A stretch of DNA of 64,000 nucleotides from Idiomarina sp. A28L (GTDB lineage Bacteria; Pseudomonadota; Gammaproteobacteria; Enterobacterales; Alteromonadaceae). A model generated the notes under the pieces. It was not told the DNA's origin. It saw nothing but the letters and a program-made list of their open reading frames with translations, and ran no database searches. This document shows, in pieces, positions 1 to 9,010 of this stretch. Each line of letters starts with the position of its first letter. The first letter of the stretch is position 1. Location: positions 1 to 64,000 of the forward strand of contig NZ_AFPO01000007.1 in NCBI RefSeq assembly GCF_000218785.1. The letters run 5' to 3'. The translations under genes were made by a program, and so were the position numbers.

Positions 1-3
1 GGT

Positions 4-60
4 AACATACTACTACCCCTAAGGACATAAAGGAGCCCAAAAGATGTCTAAGGGATCTAG
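4..60 (+). repeat. Left copy of a 57-bp direct repeat
   Basis: This stretch matches 27426-27482 at roughly 85 percent by eye, in the same orientation. Shared cores include CATAAAGGA, CCCAAAAGATG and CTAAGGGAT. In one reading frame several of the differences are synonymous (GAG/GAA, TGT/TGC, CTA/TTA), so it may be a remnant of a coding sequence, but no protein family is recognised. The two copies bracket the whole accessory region. No function is claimed. Confidence 0.6.
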
Positions 61-73
61 ATACACCACATAG

Positions 74-238
74 ACAACGAGGTATGCGCTTGTCCATGAG
101 ATTAGGGCAAGTCCAGTGTTCAAATCTTTGTTTTATGGGAGTCATGCACTTTTTGCCACGGGCAAATTTAAATCTGCACTTGAAGAGCATGAATTTACCG
201 GTATAACGTTTGATGAGGATTTAGCTCGCGTATTCTAA
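74..238 (+). pseudogene. C-terminal fragment, DUF1629/immunity-protein-like
   Basis: A frame open from 74 to the TAA at 236-238 encodes about 54 residues ending in LFATGKFKSALEEHEF-TGITF and a short tail. A stop at 71-73 blocks the frame upstream and there is no ATG, so this reads as the 3' end of a lost gene. The LFAT..FK.ALEE...TG pattern resembles the C-terminus of DUF1629-type proteins, which include immunity proteins of polymorphic toxins. The family call comes from memory of the motif and is tentative. It sits just upstream of the orphan antitoxin gene. Confidence 0.4.
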
Positions 239-339
239 ATTCAAAGTGTATTGCCATGAGAACCTGTCGTTTGGCGGATTTACTGCTATTCTGCTGGTAT
301 CTATTAAATACGTTACTGGCGGCATGGTGGAGCGACTTT

Positions 340-576
340 ATGGTTACAACAGAACTTGTTAAAGACAGCGATGGCAATCATATCCTAATTATTCCTGAGG
401 AGTTTGAGGCTGAGTTCAGTGGAGTAGATAAGGTTGATATATGTCGCGAGGGACAATGTCTTATTATCACGCCGATCCGCAAAAGCTGGTCATCTCTTGC
501 TGATGCTGAACGAGCTGATGAGGATTTTCTAACTTCACGACCGGACGTCATCACCCCGAATAAAGATTCAGAATAA
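340..576 (+). CDS. Orphan VapB-type antitoxin (SpoVT/AbrB fold)
   Basis: The 78-residue product has the layout of VapB antitoxins. An N-terminal swapped-hairpin DNA-binding domain covers about residues 1-48 (MVTTELVKDSDGNHILIIPE, then LIITPIRKSW). An acidic tail with a W...ERADEDFLTSRPD pattern follows, of the kind that wraps a PIN-domain toxin. The ATG at 340 is preferred to one at 256 because GGTGGAG lies just upstream and the longer version adds an unrelated hydrophobic stretch. No VapC toxin gene follows; the next gene is an SRAP protein 22 bp downstream. It is therefore either an orphan regulator or what remains of a vapBC pair. Confidence 0.6.
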   Translation: MVTTELVKDSDGNHILIIPEEFEAEFSGVDKVDICREGQCLIITPIRKSWSSLADAERADEDFLTSRPDVITPNKDSE

Positions 577-598
577 CGGGCTATAACGGAATTGGTTT

Positions 599-1294
599 AT
601 GTGCGGCAGACTGAATGTTATCGACGACTCAGACGTAATAGAGCTATGTGAGGGTCTGCAAATAAGCTTGTTTGCTAATCAGCCCATATTCAGTCGGTTT
701 ATCCGAGCCACTCAGCCTGTCAGTATCGTTCGTGAGAAACAAGGCGTGCGCCGGATGGATACCGCAAGCTGGTGGTTACTACTCGATAAATCGGATACTG
801 GCTTTAAACCCTCAAAGTACACCTCGTTCAACACCCGTTACGACAAACTTAATGTAAAAAACTCAGCGGGTTATCAGCCCTTTCGGCATAGCCGCTGCGT
901 AATACCGGTTAAAGGATTTGGCGAAACAGAATATGTTAACGGCAAACCTATTCATTACCACGATATGGTAGCCAAACAGGGTGGTTTATTCATGGGAGGT
1001 TTATGTCGTGAGTGGTTTAATTCAGAAACGGGTGAGAGCGCTTTATCCTGCTCAGTGATTACCTTACCACCTCATCCCAAACTGAAAGACATTCACTCTA
1101 AATCGATGCCATTGATATTGCCGCCACAACCTGAACTTCTAAATAGCTGGCTGGATGAGAGTATTACCAATCCTGTGATGTTTGATGAACTGTTAGAGCC
1201 CAGATTACCCGTGAATTTAATTGCTTGGCAAATTGATAAACCCAGTACACATAAATTAATAGCCCCAAAATTTGAAATTTCGGCTGATATCTAA
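599..1294 (+). CDS. SRAP/HMCES-family abasic-site DNA-protein crosslinking protein (YedK-like)
   Basis: SRAP proteins cap abasic sites in single-stranded DNA through a thiazolidine link to their N-terminal cysteine. Here the protein begins MCGR, giving Cys2 after Met removal. It also keeps an Asn in SFNTRYDKL (N78, R80), a Glu in GFGETE (about residue 109) and a His in HSKSMPLIL (about 166), which correspond to the family's active-site Asn, Glu and His. At 231 residues it has a normal length. The usual GFYEW and H.RMP motifs are altered, so it is a divergent, accessory-type member. It probably shares a transcript with the VapB-like gene and is followed by a strong terminator at 1504-1533. Confidence 0.75.
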   Translation: MCGRLNVIDDSDVIELCEGLQISLFANQPIFSRFIRATQPVSIVREKQGVRRMDTASWWLLLDKSDTGFKPSKYTSFNTRYDKLNVKNSAGYQPFRHSRCVIPVKGFGETEYVNGKPIHYHDMVAKQGGLFMGGLCREWFNSETGESALSCSVITLPPHPKLKDIHSKSMPLILPPQPELLNSWLDESITNPVMFDELLEPRLPVNLIAWQIDKPSTHKLIAPKFEISADI

Positions 1295-1503
1295 CGACTG
1301 GTATTTAGGCACAATGATGGACATGAGGCGGTGATGCCAATTTTAGCTCGACGTTGACTTAAGCCTCGCCTAACCTGCCAGCTAAGTACCAACAGAGACA
1401 CGTACCCAAGTTTAATGGAAATCTCATCGATGTCATGGCTCCATTCTTGGGGGGAGATGTCACAATGGTTCAAGTCTTACTGCAAATTAAAAGTTAAAGG
1501 CAC

Positions 1504-1533
1504 AAAAAAGCCACCCGAAGGTGGCTTTTTGTT
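1504..1533 (+). terminator. Intrinsic terminator
   Basis: The stem AAAAGCCACC / GGTGGCTTTT closes on a CGAA tetraloop and runs into a T-rich tract on the plus strand. An A tract on the other side could serve the opposite strand too. It lies about 210 bp after the SRAP stop. The DNA between the two (1295-1503) carries no recognisable gene. Confidence 0.8.
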
Positions 1534-2054
1534 TAGCGGCCTTGGCTAGAGGCTAGCTAACAGGTAGTAATTCTTAATCAAATACTTGACTACTATGGCA
1601 AACCTGTAAAAAGAGTGCAACTTTAAAAATAACGCAATAGCAGAGTGCATGGACGGCCTGACCTTATCTATCTGCAGGACGGCTGTTAATTTGCAGGCGA
1701 AACTGATCCACGATTTGCATCTAAAATTGCTCCATCCGATTGCAAGTTTTCTCGTTGCTAAAGCCAGAGATCCTTTTATGTCTGAGTATTCCAGCCCTCA
1801 CCATTATGAAATGCAAAATAAGTGTCTTAATCCCCTTTATAGGCGGGGCTTTGTTCTGACTCTTCCACAAAAATTATACTCTATATTTCAGGGGTTTACC
1901 GTATCGGATTTTTATATAAATTAAACACCAAAAACTGCTCAAAATTTAACCTATGCGTTAAGGGGCGTTTGTATAAACATATCAGAAGAACCAACATAAC
2001 TACAGACCACTTTTAGTTTTTTATATATGTTTTTAAGTAGCAATATCTCTGTAG
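1534..2054. other. Gene-poor stretch, nothing recognised
   Basis: There is no convincing gene here. A 91-codon open frame at 1649-1924 has no recognisable motif, no clear ribosome binding site and a composition like random sequence, so it is not called. The stretch is AT-rich and probably holds worn remnants. Confidence 0.4.
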
Positions 2055-2086
2055 TAAAGAAAAGGAAAGTCGGAGTTGACCTTTCC
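2055..2086 (-). terminator. Intrinsic terminator for the coiled-coil/GIY-YIG operon
   Basis: Read on the minus strand, GGAAAGGTC pairs with GACTTTCC (one bulged base) and is followed by TTTTCTTT. It lies 28 bp past the stop of the coiled-coil gene, the right place to end that operon. Confidence 0.55.
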
Positions 2087-2113
2087 CCTGAAATAACACT
2101 GCAATTTCGGTAA

Positions 2114-3046
2114 CTAGAGCGAAAATGAAACCGCTGTATAGAGAGACAAAGCGATCGCAAAAGTTGGAATCACCTGTCTATAAATTGTTTGCTGCACCGA
2201 CTTGTATTTTTTTCTGTCTGACTCCAGCTCTTCTACTTGAGAGATAAGGAGTTCCTGTTGAAACATGAGGCTTTCTATCGTTTCCCTGTTTTTCTGAGCA
2301 TAGATCTCCAATTCAGAAGTGGATAGAACCAAACTATCAATACGCTGGGTTTGAATTCGGTCAATCTCGTCTTGATTGGCATTTTGCGCTTTAAGCTCCT
2401 CGATTAACCGTTGCTGCTCCCTATCTCGCTCGATGGTTTCAAAAGCTCGAGATTCCAGCTCGTACAGTTTCCTATCTTGCTCAGCATCGTGTATCACTTT
2501 CAAATCCACAAAACCATCTAGTTCATGGAGCTTCTTTTGATGATGTTCAACCATTTCCTGTTGCTTGATTTGAGTCGCCACTTGCTCCTTGAGCCCTTCG
2601 ATAATCGCTATTGCCGCGGCTCTCTGATTTTCGTCAAGCGTCAGGGTATCGCCTTCAACTGCTGCGATCTTATTCACTAATGCTTCGTGGAACTGCTTTA
2701 AAAATCGGTTCTTGGTATTCTGGACGATCATCATCAACTGAAGAATCTTCTGGGTCGTCTCAACACTAGCCCCTAGATCGCCAATCATGCTTGAAATATT
2801 TTTAGAGCTTTCACCTGATATCGACTTTTTAAATCTTAATAAGAAGCCGTGTTCTGCGAACTCTTTCGCCTGCTTTCTCGTTGTTTTAGTCTTTGTCAAT
2901 GAATCACTCAGACTCTTGAAGTGCACTTCAAAATCTTCAAAAAATTCTGCGAAGTCAGAACTCATCGATAACCCTTGGGATTTTTCTGCCTCATGAGTTG
3001 CCAGAATTTCTGTCTCCATTCCTTTTGTCGTCTCTGCTGTTGTCAT
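2114..3046 (-). CDS. Tail-anchored coiled-coil protein, partner of the GIY-YIG gene
   Basis: The 310-residue protein has no assigned family. About residues 150-285 are strongly charged with heptad-like Leu/Ile spacing (for example RLIEELKAQNANQDEIDRI and ISQVEELESD), indicating a long coiled coil. The last 20 residues (VIPTFAIALSLYTAVSFSL) form a single hydrophobic segment with almost nothing after it, so the protein is probably C-terminally membrane anchored and faces the cytoplasm. It starts 22 bp after the stop of the upstream gene, with AGGCAGGGA as ribosome binding site, so the two are co-transcribed. It may be a structural or sensor partner of the nuclease-like protein. That role is inferred from context only. 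Confidence 0.6.
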   Translation of the reverse strand: MTTAETTKGMETEILATHEAEKSQGLSMSSDFAEFFEDFEVHFKSLSDSLTKTKTTRKQAKEFAEHGFLLRFKKSISGESSKNISSMIGDLGASVETTQKILQLMMIVQNTKNRFLKQFHEALVNKIAAVEGDTLTLDENQRAAAIAIIEGLKEQVATQIKQQEMVEHHQKKLHELDGFVDLKVIHDAEQDRKLYELESRAFETIERDREQQRLIEELKAQNANQDEIDRIQTQRIDSLVLSTSELEIYAQKNRETIESLMFQQELLISQVEELESDRKKYKSVQQTIYRQVIPTFAIALSLYTAVSFSL

Positions 3047-3068
3047 ATATTCCCTGCCTTAATTTTCT

Positions 3069-4520
3069 TTACGCTATGTTTTTGGGGGTACTGGAGCCAT
3101 TCAAAAGCGCATTCACATCAATAGGTGCTATCGACTTATGATCACGCAAAGACTGAGTCTTATCTTTTAAGTCAATGCAAAAATCCGTAGCAGAATCTAC
3201 ATACTCTTTTACCCCCAGCAATAGCTCCATTTCCCTCTTCGCAACATCTAATAGTTGCTCAACAGCTCGTCTTTCTGCCTCTTGAGCTTCTTTCCAACCA
3301 AGCTTTATTCCCGCTACAAAATCAATCACTTTGGGAAGATGAGTGGTTAAGAAGTAGCTGGTTAAGCCAAAACCTATGGCGGCAAACGTAGCAGATAAGA
3401 ACGGTGCGACAGGGCCAAGCGCTGTCAGCTGACTTTCCATCGCCGCATCTAACGCATCCCAAACGATAAGAGCACCACTGATGGCAATTGTTTCAGTTAT
3501 TTTTCGTACTAACTCCTCTCGGGACATTTTGCTCGAGCCTCTAAATAGGTTCCAGCTCGCTGAAGCCAAATCAAATATATTACGCGCAAGCATGTAAACC
3601 TGCTGGAACGCTTTGTTTAGCGCATTAACGACGAATTCAAAAACGCCTTTAAGCGCTTTAAACGGCGCACTGAACATTTGTTTCAGTATCTTTACAATCC
3701 GGACCCAAATGCGCCTCGCGCGTTCCTTTATCGTCCTTTTTATACCTGCAATCACCTCGACCAACTCATCTTTTAAGGCCTTTATTAACTCGCTAGCCAA
3801 TTGCTCAAACAGAACTGCAGCACCTTGCTTTAAGGCTTCCTTACCCGCACCAACTGCAAGTGCTCCCGCGTCTTTCATGTGATCTTTAGCCTTCTTCGCC
3901 TCAATGTTAGAGCGCTTTGTTTGTTTCCCTTCCAATTCACTTCTCTTGTTCAGCGACGGGTTCCCTTCTTTAATGAGGTGCGCTTCAATCGCTGCAGCAC
4001 TTGCTTCTGAGTCTGTCTGTAGAAAGCGAACTGTACATCCTTCCTCTAACACCTGATTCAATTTGTATTGTTTTTCGGGGGTTCCTGTTGCGTTTTCGCG
4101 AAGGTGACCATTCTGCCAACGAGTTCGTAGCGTAGTGCTATCGCCCACGTAAACAGGGTTATCGTTATTATCATAAACAACATAAACTCCTGGAGCTTCG
4201 GGGACTTTCTCAAGACCCTCTGGTTTACCACCATGAATTCTAAACTCACCATCAAATTGAGCAGTTGAAAGCGATGAAATGCCATGGGTCATGGTTTTCA
4301 TCGCGATTTCTTTCCATAGAACACCGCGATTGGCTACGTCCATGTATGTTTGTGCAGATGGGGTCGCGGGCTTATCCGCTGCACTCGATTTATTTCTTTT
4401 CTGTGCAATCAGCTTTCGCGTAACATTTTCTATCGCCTTATCCATAATTTGGTTGGCAAGAGGATTCAAGGCTAGATTTGATTCCGCGCTTAGTTCGGAA
4501 GATGTAGTACTTTTTTGCAT
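3069..4520 (-). CDS. GIY-YIG nuclease-domain membrane protein
   Basis: The 483-residue protein contains a GIY-YIG domain at about residues 105-195. It shows GVY (111-113), YVG (124-126), arginines at 132 and 134 in LRTRWQNGHL, a Glu in IEAHLI (about 179) and Asn in GNPSLNK. These are the tyrosines, Arg, Glu and Asn expected of an active nuclease fold. An Ala/Lys-rich helical linker follows (200-340). Two hydrophobic segments come next at about 341-360 and 369-391 (VAPFLSATFAAIGFGLTSYF), then a helical C-terminus. This tethers a DNA-cutting fold to the membrane, which is unlike repair (UvrC, SLX1) or homing GIY-YIG enzymes. It is the first gene of a two-gene operon in an accessory region. An anti-phage or DNA-uptake barrier role is a guess from architecture and location. 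Confidence 0.65.
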   Translation of the reverse strand: MQKSTTSSELSAESNLALNPLANQIMDKAIENVTRKLIAQKRNKSSAADKPATPSAQTYMDVANRGVLWKEIAMKTMTHGISSLSTAQFDGEFRIHGGKPEGLEKVPEAPGVYVVYDNNDNPVYVGDSTTLRTRWQNGHLRENATGTPEKQYKLNQVLEEGCTVRFLQTDSEASAAAIEAHLIKEGNPSLNKRSELEGKQTKRSNIEAKKAKDHMKDAGALAVGAGKEALKQGAAVLFEQLASELIKALKDELVEVIAGIKRTIKERARRIWVRIVKILKQMFSAPFKALKGVFEFVVNALNKAFQQVYMLARNIFDLASASWNLFRGSSKMSREELVRKITETIAISGALIVWDALDAAMESQLTALGPVAPFLSATFAAIGFGLTSYFLTTHLPKVIDFVAGIKLGWKEAQEAERRAVEQLLDVAKREMELLLGVKEYVDSATDFCIDLKDKTQSLRDHKSIAPIDVNALLNGSSTPKNIA

Positions 4521-5287
4521 AGACAGCTCCAGTGGTTTACATCTACTGCAATAGTTAGCGTTGGAAACTCTGGAGGACCATTGACGACATCCATTTCCTT
4601 AATTTAGCTTCTATTGCCATGAAGTAGTTCAATAATATGCGTATTGTGGCATTAGCATCAAGCATCGGTTTGAAAAATACCGCATCCAGAATTCATGATT
4701 AATTTATAGCGTCGACAGAAATATGGAAGAAAGTTAACCGTAATCGTTAATGTGTTGCCTTACCCCAAATGCGAAGAAATTTTTCAGTAATGGCAGATTT
4801 GCGACTTTTCCCGAATGGCTTTCCAAGCGAATTCTTCAATTTGATCCGCACTAGTACTTGCGGATACTGAGCTAAGTAAGAAAAATTAAATAACTAGATG
4901 AATCATGAAGGCCAACAAGAATGCTCGCATTCCGAGGGCCTTATTAACTAAAGAGCAAACGTTCCAAGTGGGATAAATACCGTCTAAGGTGTGTGGTTGT
5001 TTTTATGAAATTACAAATCAGTTGATGATGTAAAGTGGAAAGGATCTAATGCTGGAAAACCTGGAGGGCGAGATGAGCTAAAGAACTCTAATGATCAACT
5101 AGGAGCAGTGGTACGAATAACTCATTATGGCTAAGTCAAATTGAGTGACAAGCCGGATATACTTTAGAAATAAATCTATCTTCCTGCTCAACTGTTGCAA
5201 TATAACGGAAGCCCATACATTCACCCTGAAATCTGATAACCTGTAAATCGCTTCGCGGAAATTGATGAGAAATTCGCATAAAATTTA
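4521..5287. other. Intergenic stretch with hairpin and small coding remnant
   Basis: No full gene is seen in about 770 bp. At 4908-4942 a nested inverted repeat (AAGGCC..GAATGC-TC-GCATTC..GGCCTT) forms a strong hairpin without a T tract. At about 4999-5133 a short frame ending KNSNDQLGAVVRITHYG looks like the tail of a lost gene, but its family is not recognised. The right edge (from about 5250) runs into the truncated hipB-like copy. Confidence 0.35.
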
Positions 5288-5494
5288 ATGACCATTGGCG
5301 AGACGGTCAAGAAAACCCGAAACGACCTCTATGATATGAATCAAAAAGATTACGCCAAATTTATCAACGTCTCCGACAAAACCTTACGCGATGTTGAAAA
5401 GGGGAACACCGATGCGCGGCTATCAATTGTTAACAAATTACTTGCGCCGGGAAGTTTTCAAGTGAGCGCTCGAGTGGTGAAAAGGGTGATTTAA
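5288..5494 (+). pseudogene. N-terminally shortened copy of the hipB-like gene (repeat copy A)
   Basis: The 68-codon frame is nearly identical over its last 50 residues to the HipB-like protein at 16038-16316 (DYAKFINVSDKTLRDVEKGN, SFQVSARVVKRVI). It lacks that protein's first 24 residues and has no hipA partner upstream. The helix-turn-helix core is intact, so a small DNA-binding protein could still be made from the ATG at 5288. No good ribosome binding site precedes it (AAAATTTA). It most likely arose by duplication of the hip module 2 end together with the downstream repeat. Confidence 0.6.
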
Positions 5495-5513
5495 TGTCGA
5501 AATATTTCGACAT
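5494..5513. repeat. 20-bp perfect palindrome after hipB-like stop (copy A)
   Basis: ATGTCGAAATATTTCGACAT is its own reverse complement and overlaps the last base of the TAA stop. The same palindrome sits in the same place in copy C (16316-16335). Only its right half (TTTCGACAT, about 8802-8810) survives in copy B. It could be an operator, a recombination core or a transcript hairpin. Confidence 0.7.
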
Positions 5514-5851
5514 AGAAAGTCAGGTTTTTTGTTCACCAAAAATATTTTTGTCGTGGCTAAAGGTCAAAAACTCAACTTTTTGAAACCGCTTTATGTGACA
5601 CGATTTTGCATAGAACGATCTAAAGTGGGGTGAGATACCGGTAAAAAGCTCTTCGGAACCCCACTTAACCTACTGTTTTTACTGAAGATACCGATTTACC
5701 CCTACTATCCTTTCCGCACTCCGGAGGCGGAGGTCAGAGGTTCGAATCCTCTCGGGCGCGCCATTAAAGCCTTTCAGCGCACTTCCCACTTCAAGTTCCA
5801 TTACTTTTCTTTTCATGAGTTGAAGTCGTCTAGAATATTCAGGCCTTACCA
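5514..5851 (+). repeat. Repeat copy A, 3' part up to the GGCCTTACC motif
   Basis: After the palindrome, about 130 bp are almost identical to copy C (16336-16465). Similarity then loosens but resumes into the tRNA-Arg-like segment at 5714-5763. The copy ends with a motif at 5828-5851 (core TCAGGCCTTACCA) that recurs at 9202-9225, 20168-20191 (inverted) and 22240-22263. An imperfectly conserved hairpin (AAGTGGGGT / ACCCCACTT) sits at 5623-5666. No gene is seen in this part. Confidence 0.65.
5714..5763 (+). repeat. tRNA-Arg(CCG) 3' half, uninterrupted (attachment-site remnant)
   Basis: The segment reads as the second half of a tRNA. It has an anticodon arm with loop CTCCGGA (anticodon CCG), variable loop AGGTC, T arm AGAGG-TTCGAAT-CCTCT, acceptor strand CGGGCGC, a G discriminator and CCA. 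It matches the 3' half of the gammaproteobacterial tRNA-Arg(CCG) gene as I know it. No D arm or 5' acceptor strand precedes it, so it cannot be a working tRNA. Such halves are typical attR scars of integrases that cross over at the anticodon loop. Confidence 0.8.
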
Positions 5852-5892
5852 GATTGGTATTTCACAAACGCGTCTCTAAAAATAATGTTGCG

Positions 5893-6597
5893 CTATTGAT
5901 TCGCCAGCAAGGCCAATATCGACATGCCTAAAGTAACAGCTATGGCAGCTAAGCTTATCCAGAGCCACGTCAACGCTTTTAACAAACTAGGGTTAGGCGG
6001 CGTTGGCAGTATACCTGCAATCGCACGCTCTTCTAACTCGGCTTCGCGCTGCTTTTGTTTGCGCTCACTCGGTTGTAACCAAAACCACTGCATAGCGAAT
6101 ACCAAAAGAATGATAGGCGAGAGGATTTGTGCGAGTAGTGAGGAGATTTCTACCCAGAATATATCTAGGTAGCAGAGCGCTAACCAACCATTGACTGCAA
6201 ACATGGCGAACACAAGCGCACTTAACAACAGTAAGATTTTGGCGTAGCGGTGCGCCGAGAGTGGCGGCAATGGCTTGTTCACTCGTGTGATTATTTTCTG
6301 TTCATGCTGCTCACGGTATACACTTAGGTGATACACCAGCTGAAACAAACGCGCATAATCATAAGAATGGCGCGTATCCACTTTGGCCTTAAAGGCGGGG
6401 CGCTGCTGATGAAAATGAAGCTCAACTTCAAGCAGCTTTCCCACGTATACGCTGTTCACATAGCATTCTGTGAAGGCTTGAGAAATCGTCTTAACCTCTC
6501 TAAAGGGGATGCATTCACCTACCAGCACCATACAGTGTTCAGAGACATCCACGCTTAGTGGCGTGTTATAAAGCGTATTTTGGCTAACCAGCGACAT
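5893..6597 (-). CDS. Unknown membrane protein
   Basis: The 234-residue protein has no recognised family. Residues 1-115 form a soluble, possibly cytoplasmic domain. Two hydrophobic segments follow at about 119-141 (KILLLLSALVFAMFAVNGWL) and 148-172, then a charged QKQREAELEER stretch. A final membrane segment sits near the C-terminus (about 208-232). The gene lies alone between repeat copies A and B, next to a hipBA module, and is probably cargo of that unit. It could also be a real gene with lineage-restricted distribution. Confidence 0.5.
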   Translation of the reverse strand: MSLVSQNTLYNTPLSVDVSEHCMVLVGECIPFREVKTISQAFTECYVNSVYVGKLLEVELHFHQQRPAFKAKVDTRHSYDYARLFQLVYHLSVYREQHEQKIITRVNKPLPPLSAHRYAKILLLLSALVFAMFAVNGWLALCYLDIFWVEISSLLAQILSPIILLVFAMQWFWLQPSERKQKQREAELEERAIAGILPTPPNPSLLKALTWLWISLAAIAVTLGMSILALLANQ

Positions 6598-6952
6598 GGA
6601 TATGACCCAATTAAAATTATGTGATACATCACCACTGTCATGGCCGTTAAGAAAGCCAATCAGTTTCTGATGAACGCGCCTTGATGAGTGCGATTTACCA
6701 CCTTGCTAAGCAGTACCAGCTTTAATACTTCAGTAAGTATTAAAGACGAGCATCCAGTATAGCTTGAACAATCATGTTAACCAACAACTCCGCAACAGTG
6801 CCAACATCTTTATGCAGCGAGTGATCATCCTCCACCAGCAGAGGTGTGACTAGCTAAAGGCTCTGGGTAATCAGTGACCTATCCCCCAAGACTAGTACTA
6901 TGACATTGATGAGATGACGCTAGGAGTCTTGGGGCTACCCCATAGAGGACTA
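6598..6952. other. Intergenic stretch with two inverted repeats
   Basis: No gene is seen in 355 bp. A perfect 11-bp stem (CTTTAATACTT / AAGTATTAAAG) spans 6720-6745. A 10-bp stem (CCCCAAGACT / AGTCTTGGGG) spans 6884-6934, just beyond the stop of the minus-strand hipA. Neither has a convincing T tract, so terminator function is possible but unproven. Confidence 0.4.
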
Positions 6953-8269
6953 TCAGTCTAGGATCCGCTCTAATGTGCCACATCGCTCACGAATACGATC
7001 CACAATTTGTTGGTGCAAGACATTTGGCATTGGTGTTTGAAAACCACTGTCTAGGATTTTTATAACCTTGCTGGTCAGTTGCTTCATTTGCTTTTCTACT
7101 AGTGTTTGAGGCAGTCCTATATTTAAACCCAGCTGCACAAAATCATGCTTGGTATAGTAACCAAATGCGTTGTACGCATCACTGAAATGGCCATCATCTC
7201 CTTCTTCTATTGCAAGAACACCAATCGACATGAAACAAGCACCATCGAATTTAGGATATGGAGCGAGGCTGAGTACGTCATAGACTGGCGTTAAAGTATC
7301 CATGGTTGTGCTTTGTCCGCTAGGCTTTCGCATCAAGGAAAAGTTTTTTAGATGCAAGTCGTTATTACCAACAACGTAAGAAAAGACAACTTGTAAGAAT
7401 AATTTTAGCGTGACCGCTTTGCTATTCCCAGCTGCGTTGCTTAACCGTTTTAACACAGTTTCGTAACTCAATGCGTCGCTGTCTTTATGCTTCGGATGTA
7501 CCAAACATAAGGATGCACCATCCTCTACTAAGTAGCGCTCATCCTCATTAAGGATATCGAAACGCTTTGTCACGTAGGCAAGCTCTCCGTCTTCAAAGGG
7601 TACTAGGCCACATTCAGCGGCGTTTAAACCAACCTTGTTGGCCAAGTTCATGACGAAAAACTCATTTTCCGGACAATGTGGTACACCCTCTGGTGCAGGC
7701 TTAACGATGTATTGTCCTCCACGAGCCGTCGGAACCAGTTGATTACCCTCCAGCTTCATCATAAGCTTTCGCTGCACGCCAGATATGGATTGTCCATTCC
7801 CATAGTCTACCGCATAGTCATTAAATGAGCGTGAAGTGCCAACAATGGTAACGCCTTTGTCCTTCAGGGTACTTGGCTTGGGTATGGGAAGTTGAATTAA
7901 CCGATCTGTGAGCAACGAATCAACCTCACTAGCTACCACAGAAACCGCACCGATAAGCTCCTCTCCGTTGGCGCATAACAGACCAAATTCATCACTTTTA
8001 TCAAGTCTTGCCTTTTGCGCCTGATGCGCTCTTAACCAACCTTCCGAGAGCAAATTAGAAAAGAACGGGGGTAAGGCATCAAACTCAAACTGCGCTTCTT
8101 TGAGAGGAAAATGATGCCCGATGGGAACGCCATGCTTTAGATATTCTTCGGCATAAGTAAAAGTATACGACTCGCGCCCAGATAAATCTTGGGAATCACG
8201 AAGCTCGACAAGAGTCCCAGCTTTCTTGGAGTTCACAAAAACGGTAGCGGTGCGATTAACTTGCATCAT
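6953..8269 (-). CDS. HipA-family serine/threonine kinase toxin, module 1
   Basis: HipA toxins are kinases that stall translation or other processes, typically by phosphorylating aminoacyl-tRNA synthetases, until bound by HipB. This 438-residue protein has the N-terminal couple-HipA domain (about 8-115). A glycine-rich loop with the autophosphorylatable Ser appears as QSISGVQRKLMMKL. The catalytic segment is VVGNNDLHLKNFSL, with the metal-binding YD in TPVYDVLSLAPY. All core kinase residues are present. ATG at 8269 is preferred to GTG at 8272 because AGGA sits upstream. It overlaps the 3' end of its hipB partner by 14 bp, the usual hipBA order. It is highly diverged from the other two HipA proteins in the window. 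Confidence 0.85.
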   Translation of the reverse strand: MMQVNRTATVFVNSKKAGTLVELRDSQDLSGRESYTFTYAEEYLKHGVPIGHHFPLKEAQFEFDALPPFFSNLLSEGWLRAHQAQKARLDKSDEFGLLCANGEELIGAVSVVASEVDSLLTDRLIQLPIPKPSTLKDKGVTIVGTSRSFNDYAVDYGNGQSISGVQRKLMMKLEGNQLVPTARGGQYIVKPAPEGVPHCPENEFFVMNLANKVGLNAAECGLVPFEDGELAYVTKRFDILNEDERYLVEDGASLCLVHPKHKDSDALSYETVLKRLSNAAGNSKAVTLKLFLQVVFSYVVGNNDLHLKNFSLMRKPSGQSTTMDTLTPVYDVLSLAPYPKFDGACFMSIGVLAIEEGDDGHFSDAYNAFGYYTKHDFVQLGLNIGLPQTLVEKQMKQLTSKVIKILDSGFQTPMPNVLHQQIVDRIRERCGTLERILD

Positions 8270-8564
8270 CACGTCCTATGTATAATCTGTAGTTTCCAAA
8301 CACAGAAATAATCGACTCAATGGTTGCGCACTTAGTAGAGCCTGGGGAATTGAATGCAACGTATAGGGTCGCTTTGCTGATCATCGCAAGTTCGCAGAAC
8401 GTGTCGATGGTGATATCGTTTTCTTTCACATAACGGGTCACGTGTACCTTTAATTCCGAGAGCGGAAACATATCTTTAGCTTCACGTTCTTGAGTTTCGA
8501 TGCGCTCAAGCTCTTTTAAGAGGGCATGAACGCGCTGCTTTATTTCTGTGATATCGCTTTTCAT
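8256..8564 (-). CDS. HipB-like antitoxin/repressor, module 1
   Basis: The 102-residue protein precedes and overlaps hipA, as antitoxin genes do. Residues about 5-30 are a charged helix. The rest resembles a small helix-turn-helix domain (TIDTFCELAMISKATLYVAFNSP), though it is not close to E. coli HipB. ATG at 8564 is chosen over 8573 because GGTGG lies at a workable distance only from the former. It presumably binds HipA and represses its own operon. The upstream DNA carries a direct repeat CTAAAATG..CTAAAATG near 8660-8680 that might be part of the control region. Confidence 0.65.
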   Translation of the reverse strand: MKSDITEIKQRVHALLKELERIETQEREAKDMFPLSELKVHVTRYVKENDITIDTFCELAMISKATLYVAFNSPGSTKCATIESIISVFGNYRLYIGRDDAS

Positions 8565-8573
8565 ACATTCCAC

Positions 8574-8794
8574 CAGAAAATAGTTTCACTTACCGAACTA
8601 ATCTTTTAAAAAAACAACATTACGCCTGCTATAGCATACTTTAACCAATCAATGTACGCTAAAATGAACTAAAATGCAAATTATGTCCATAATGGTTTTT
8701 TATAGTGTACTTAAATTTGCTTCGATAATTCATCGTTATATTCGTAATAGCTCCAACCAACGCTTATTTTTATAGTCAGAGCTCCTTTTTATAT
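8574..8794 (-). promoter_or_regulatory. Control region of hip module 1
   Basis: This AT-rich stretch upstream of the module 1 hipB must contain its promoter. A repeated octamer CTAAAATG (two copies about 11 bp apart near 8660-8680) and GTAC-containing half-repeats on either side are visible. No clear -35/-10 pair or perfect operator palindrome can be assigned by eye. Confidence 0.3.
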
Positions 8795-9010
8795 CCAAAT
8801 TTTTCGACATAAAAAGTCAGGCTTTTCTCAGCAATTAGAAGTTACTATCGTGGCTAATCGTCAAATTTAAGCCTTTTCGGATCACCCTTCTATTTCCAAA
8901 ATTTCCACTAATTGATCTAACAAGTCTCAATTTCGCACGAAAACAGCACCTAATAACGATGTAACGCATTAATTTATAACAACAAGGTAATTTATAGCAT
9001 TTTGCGAGAT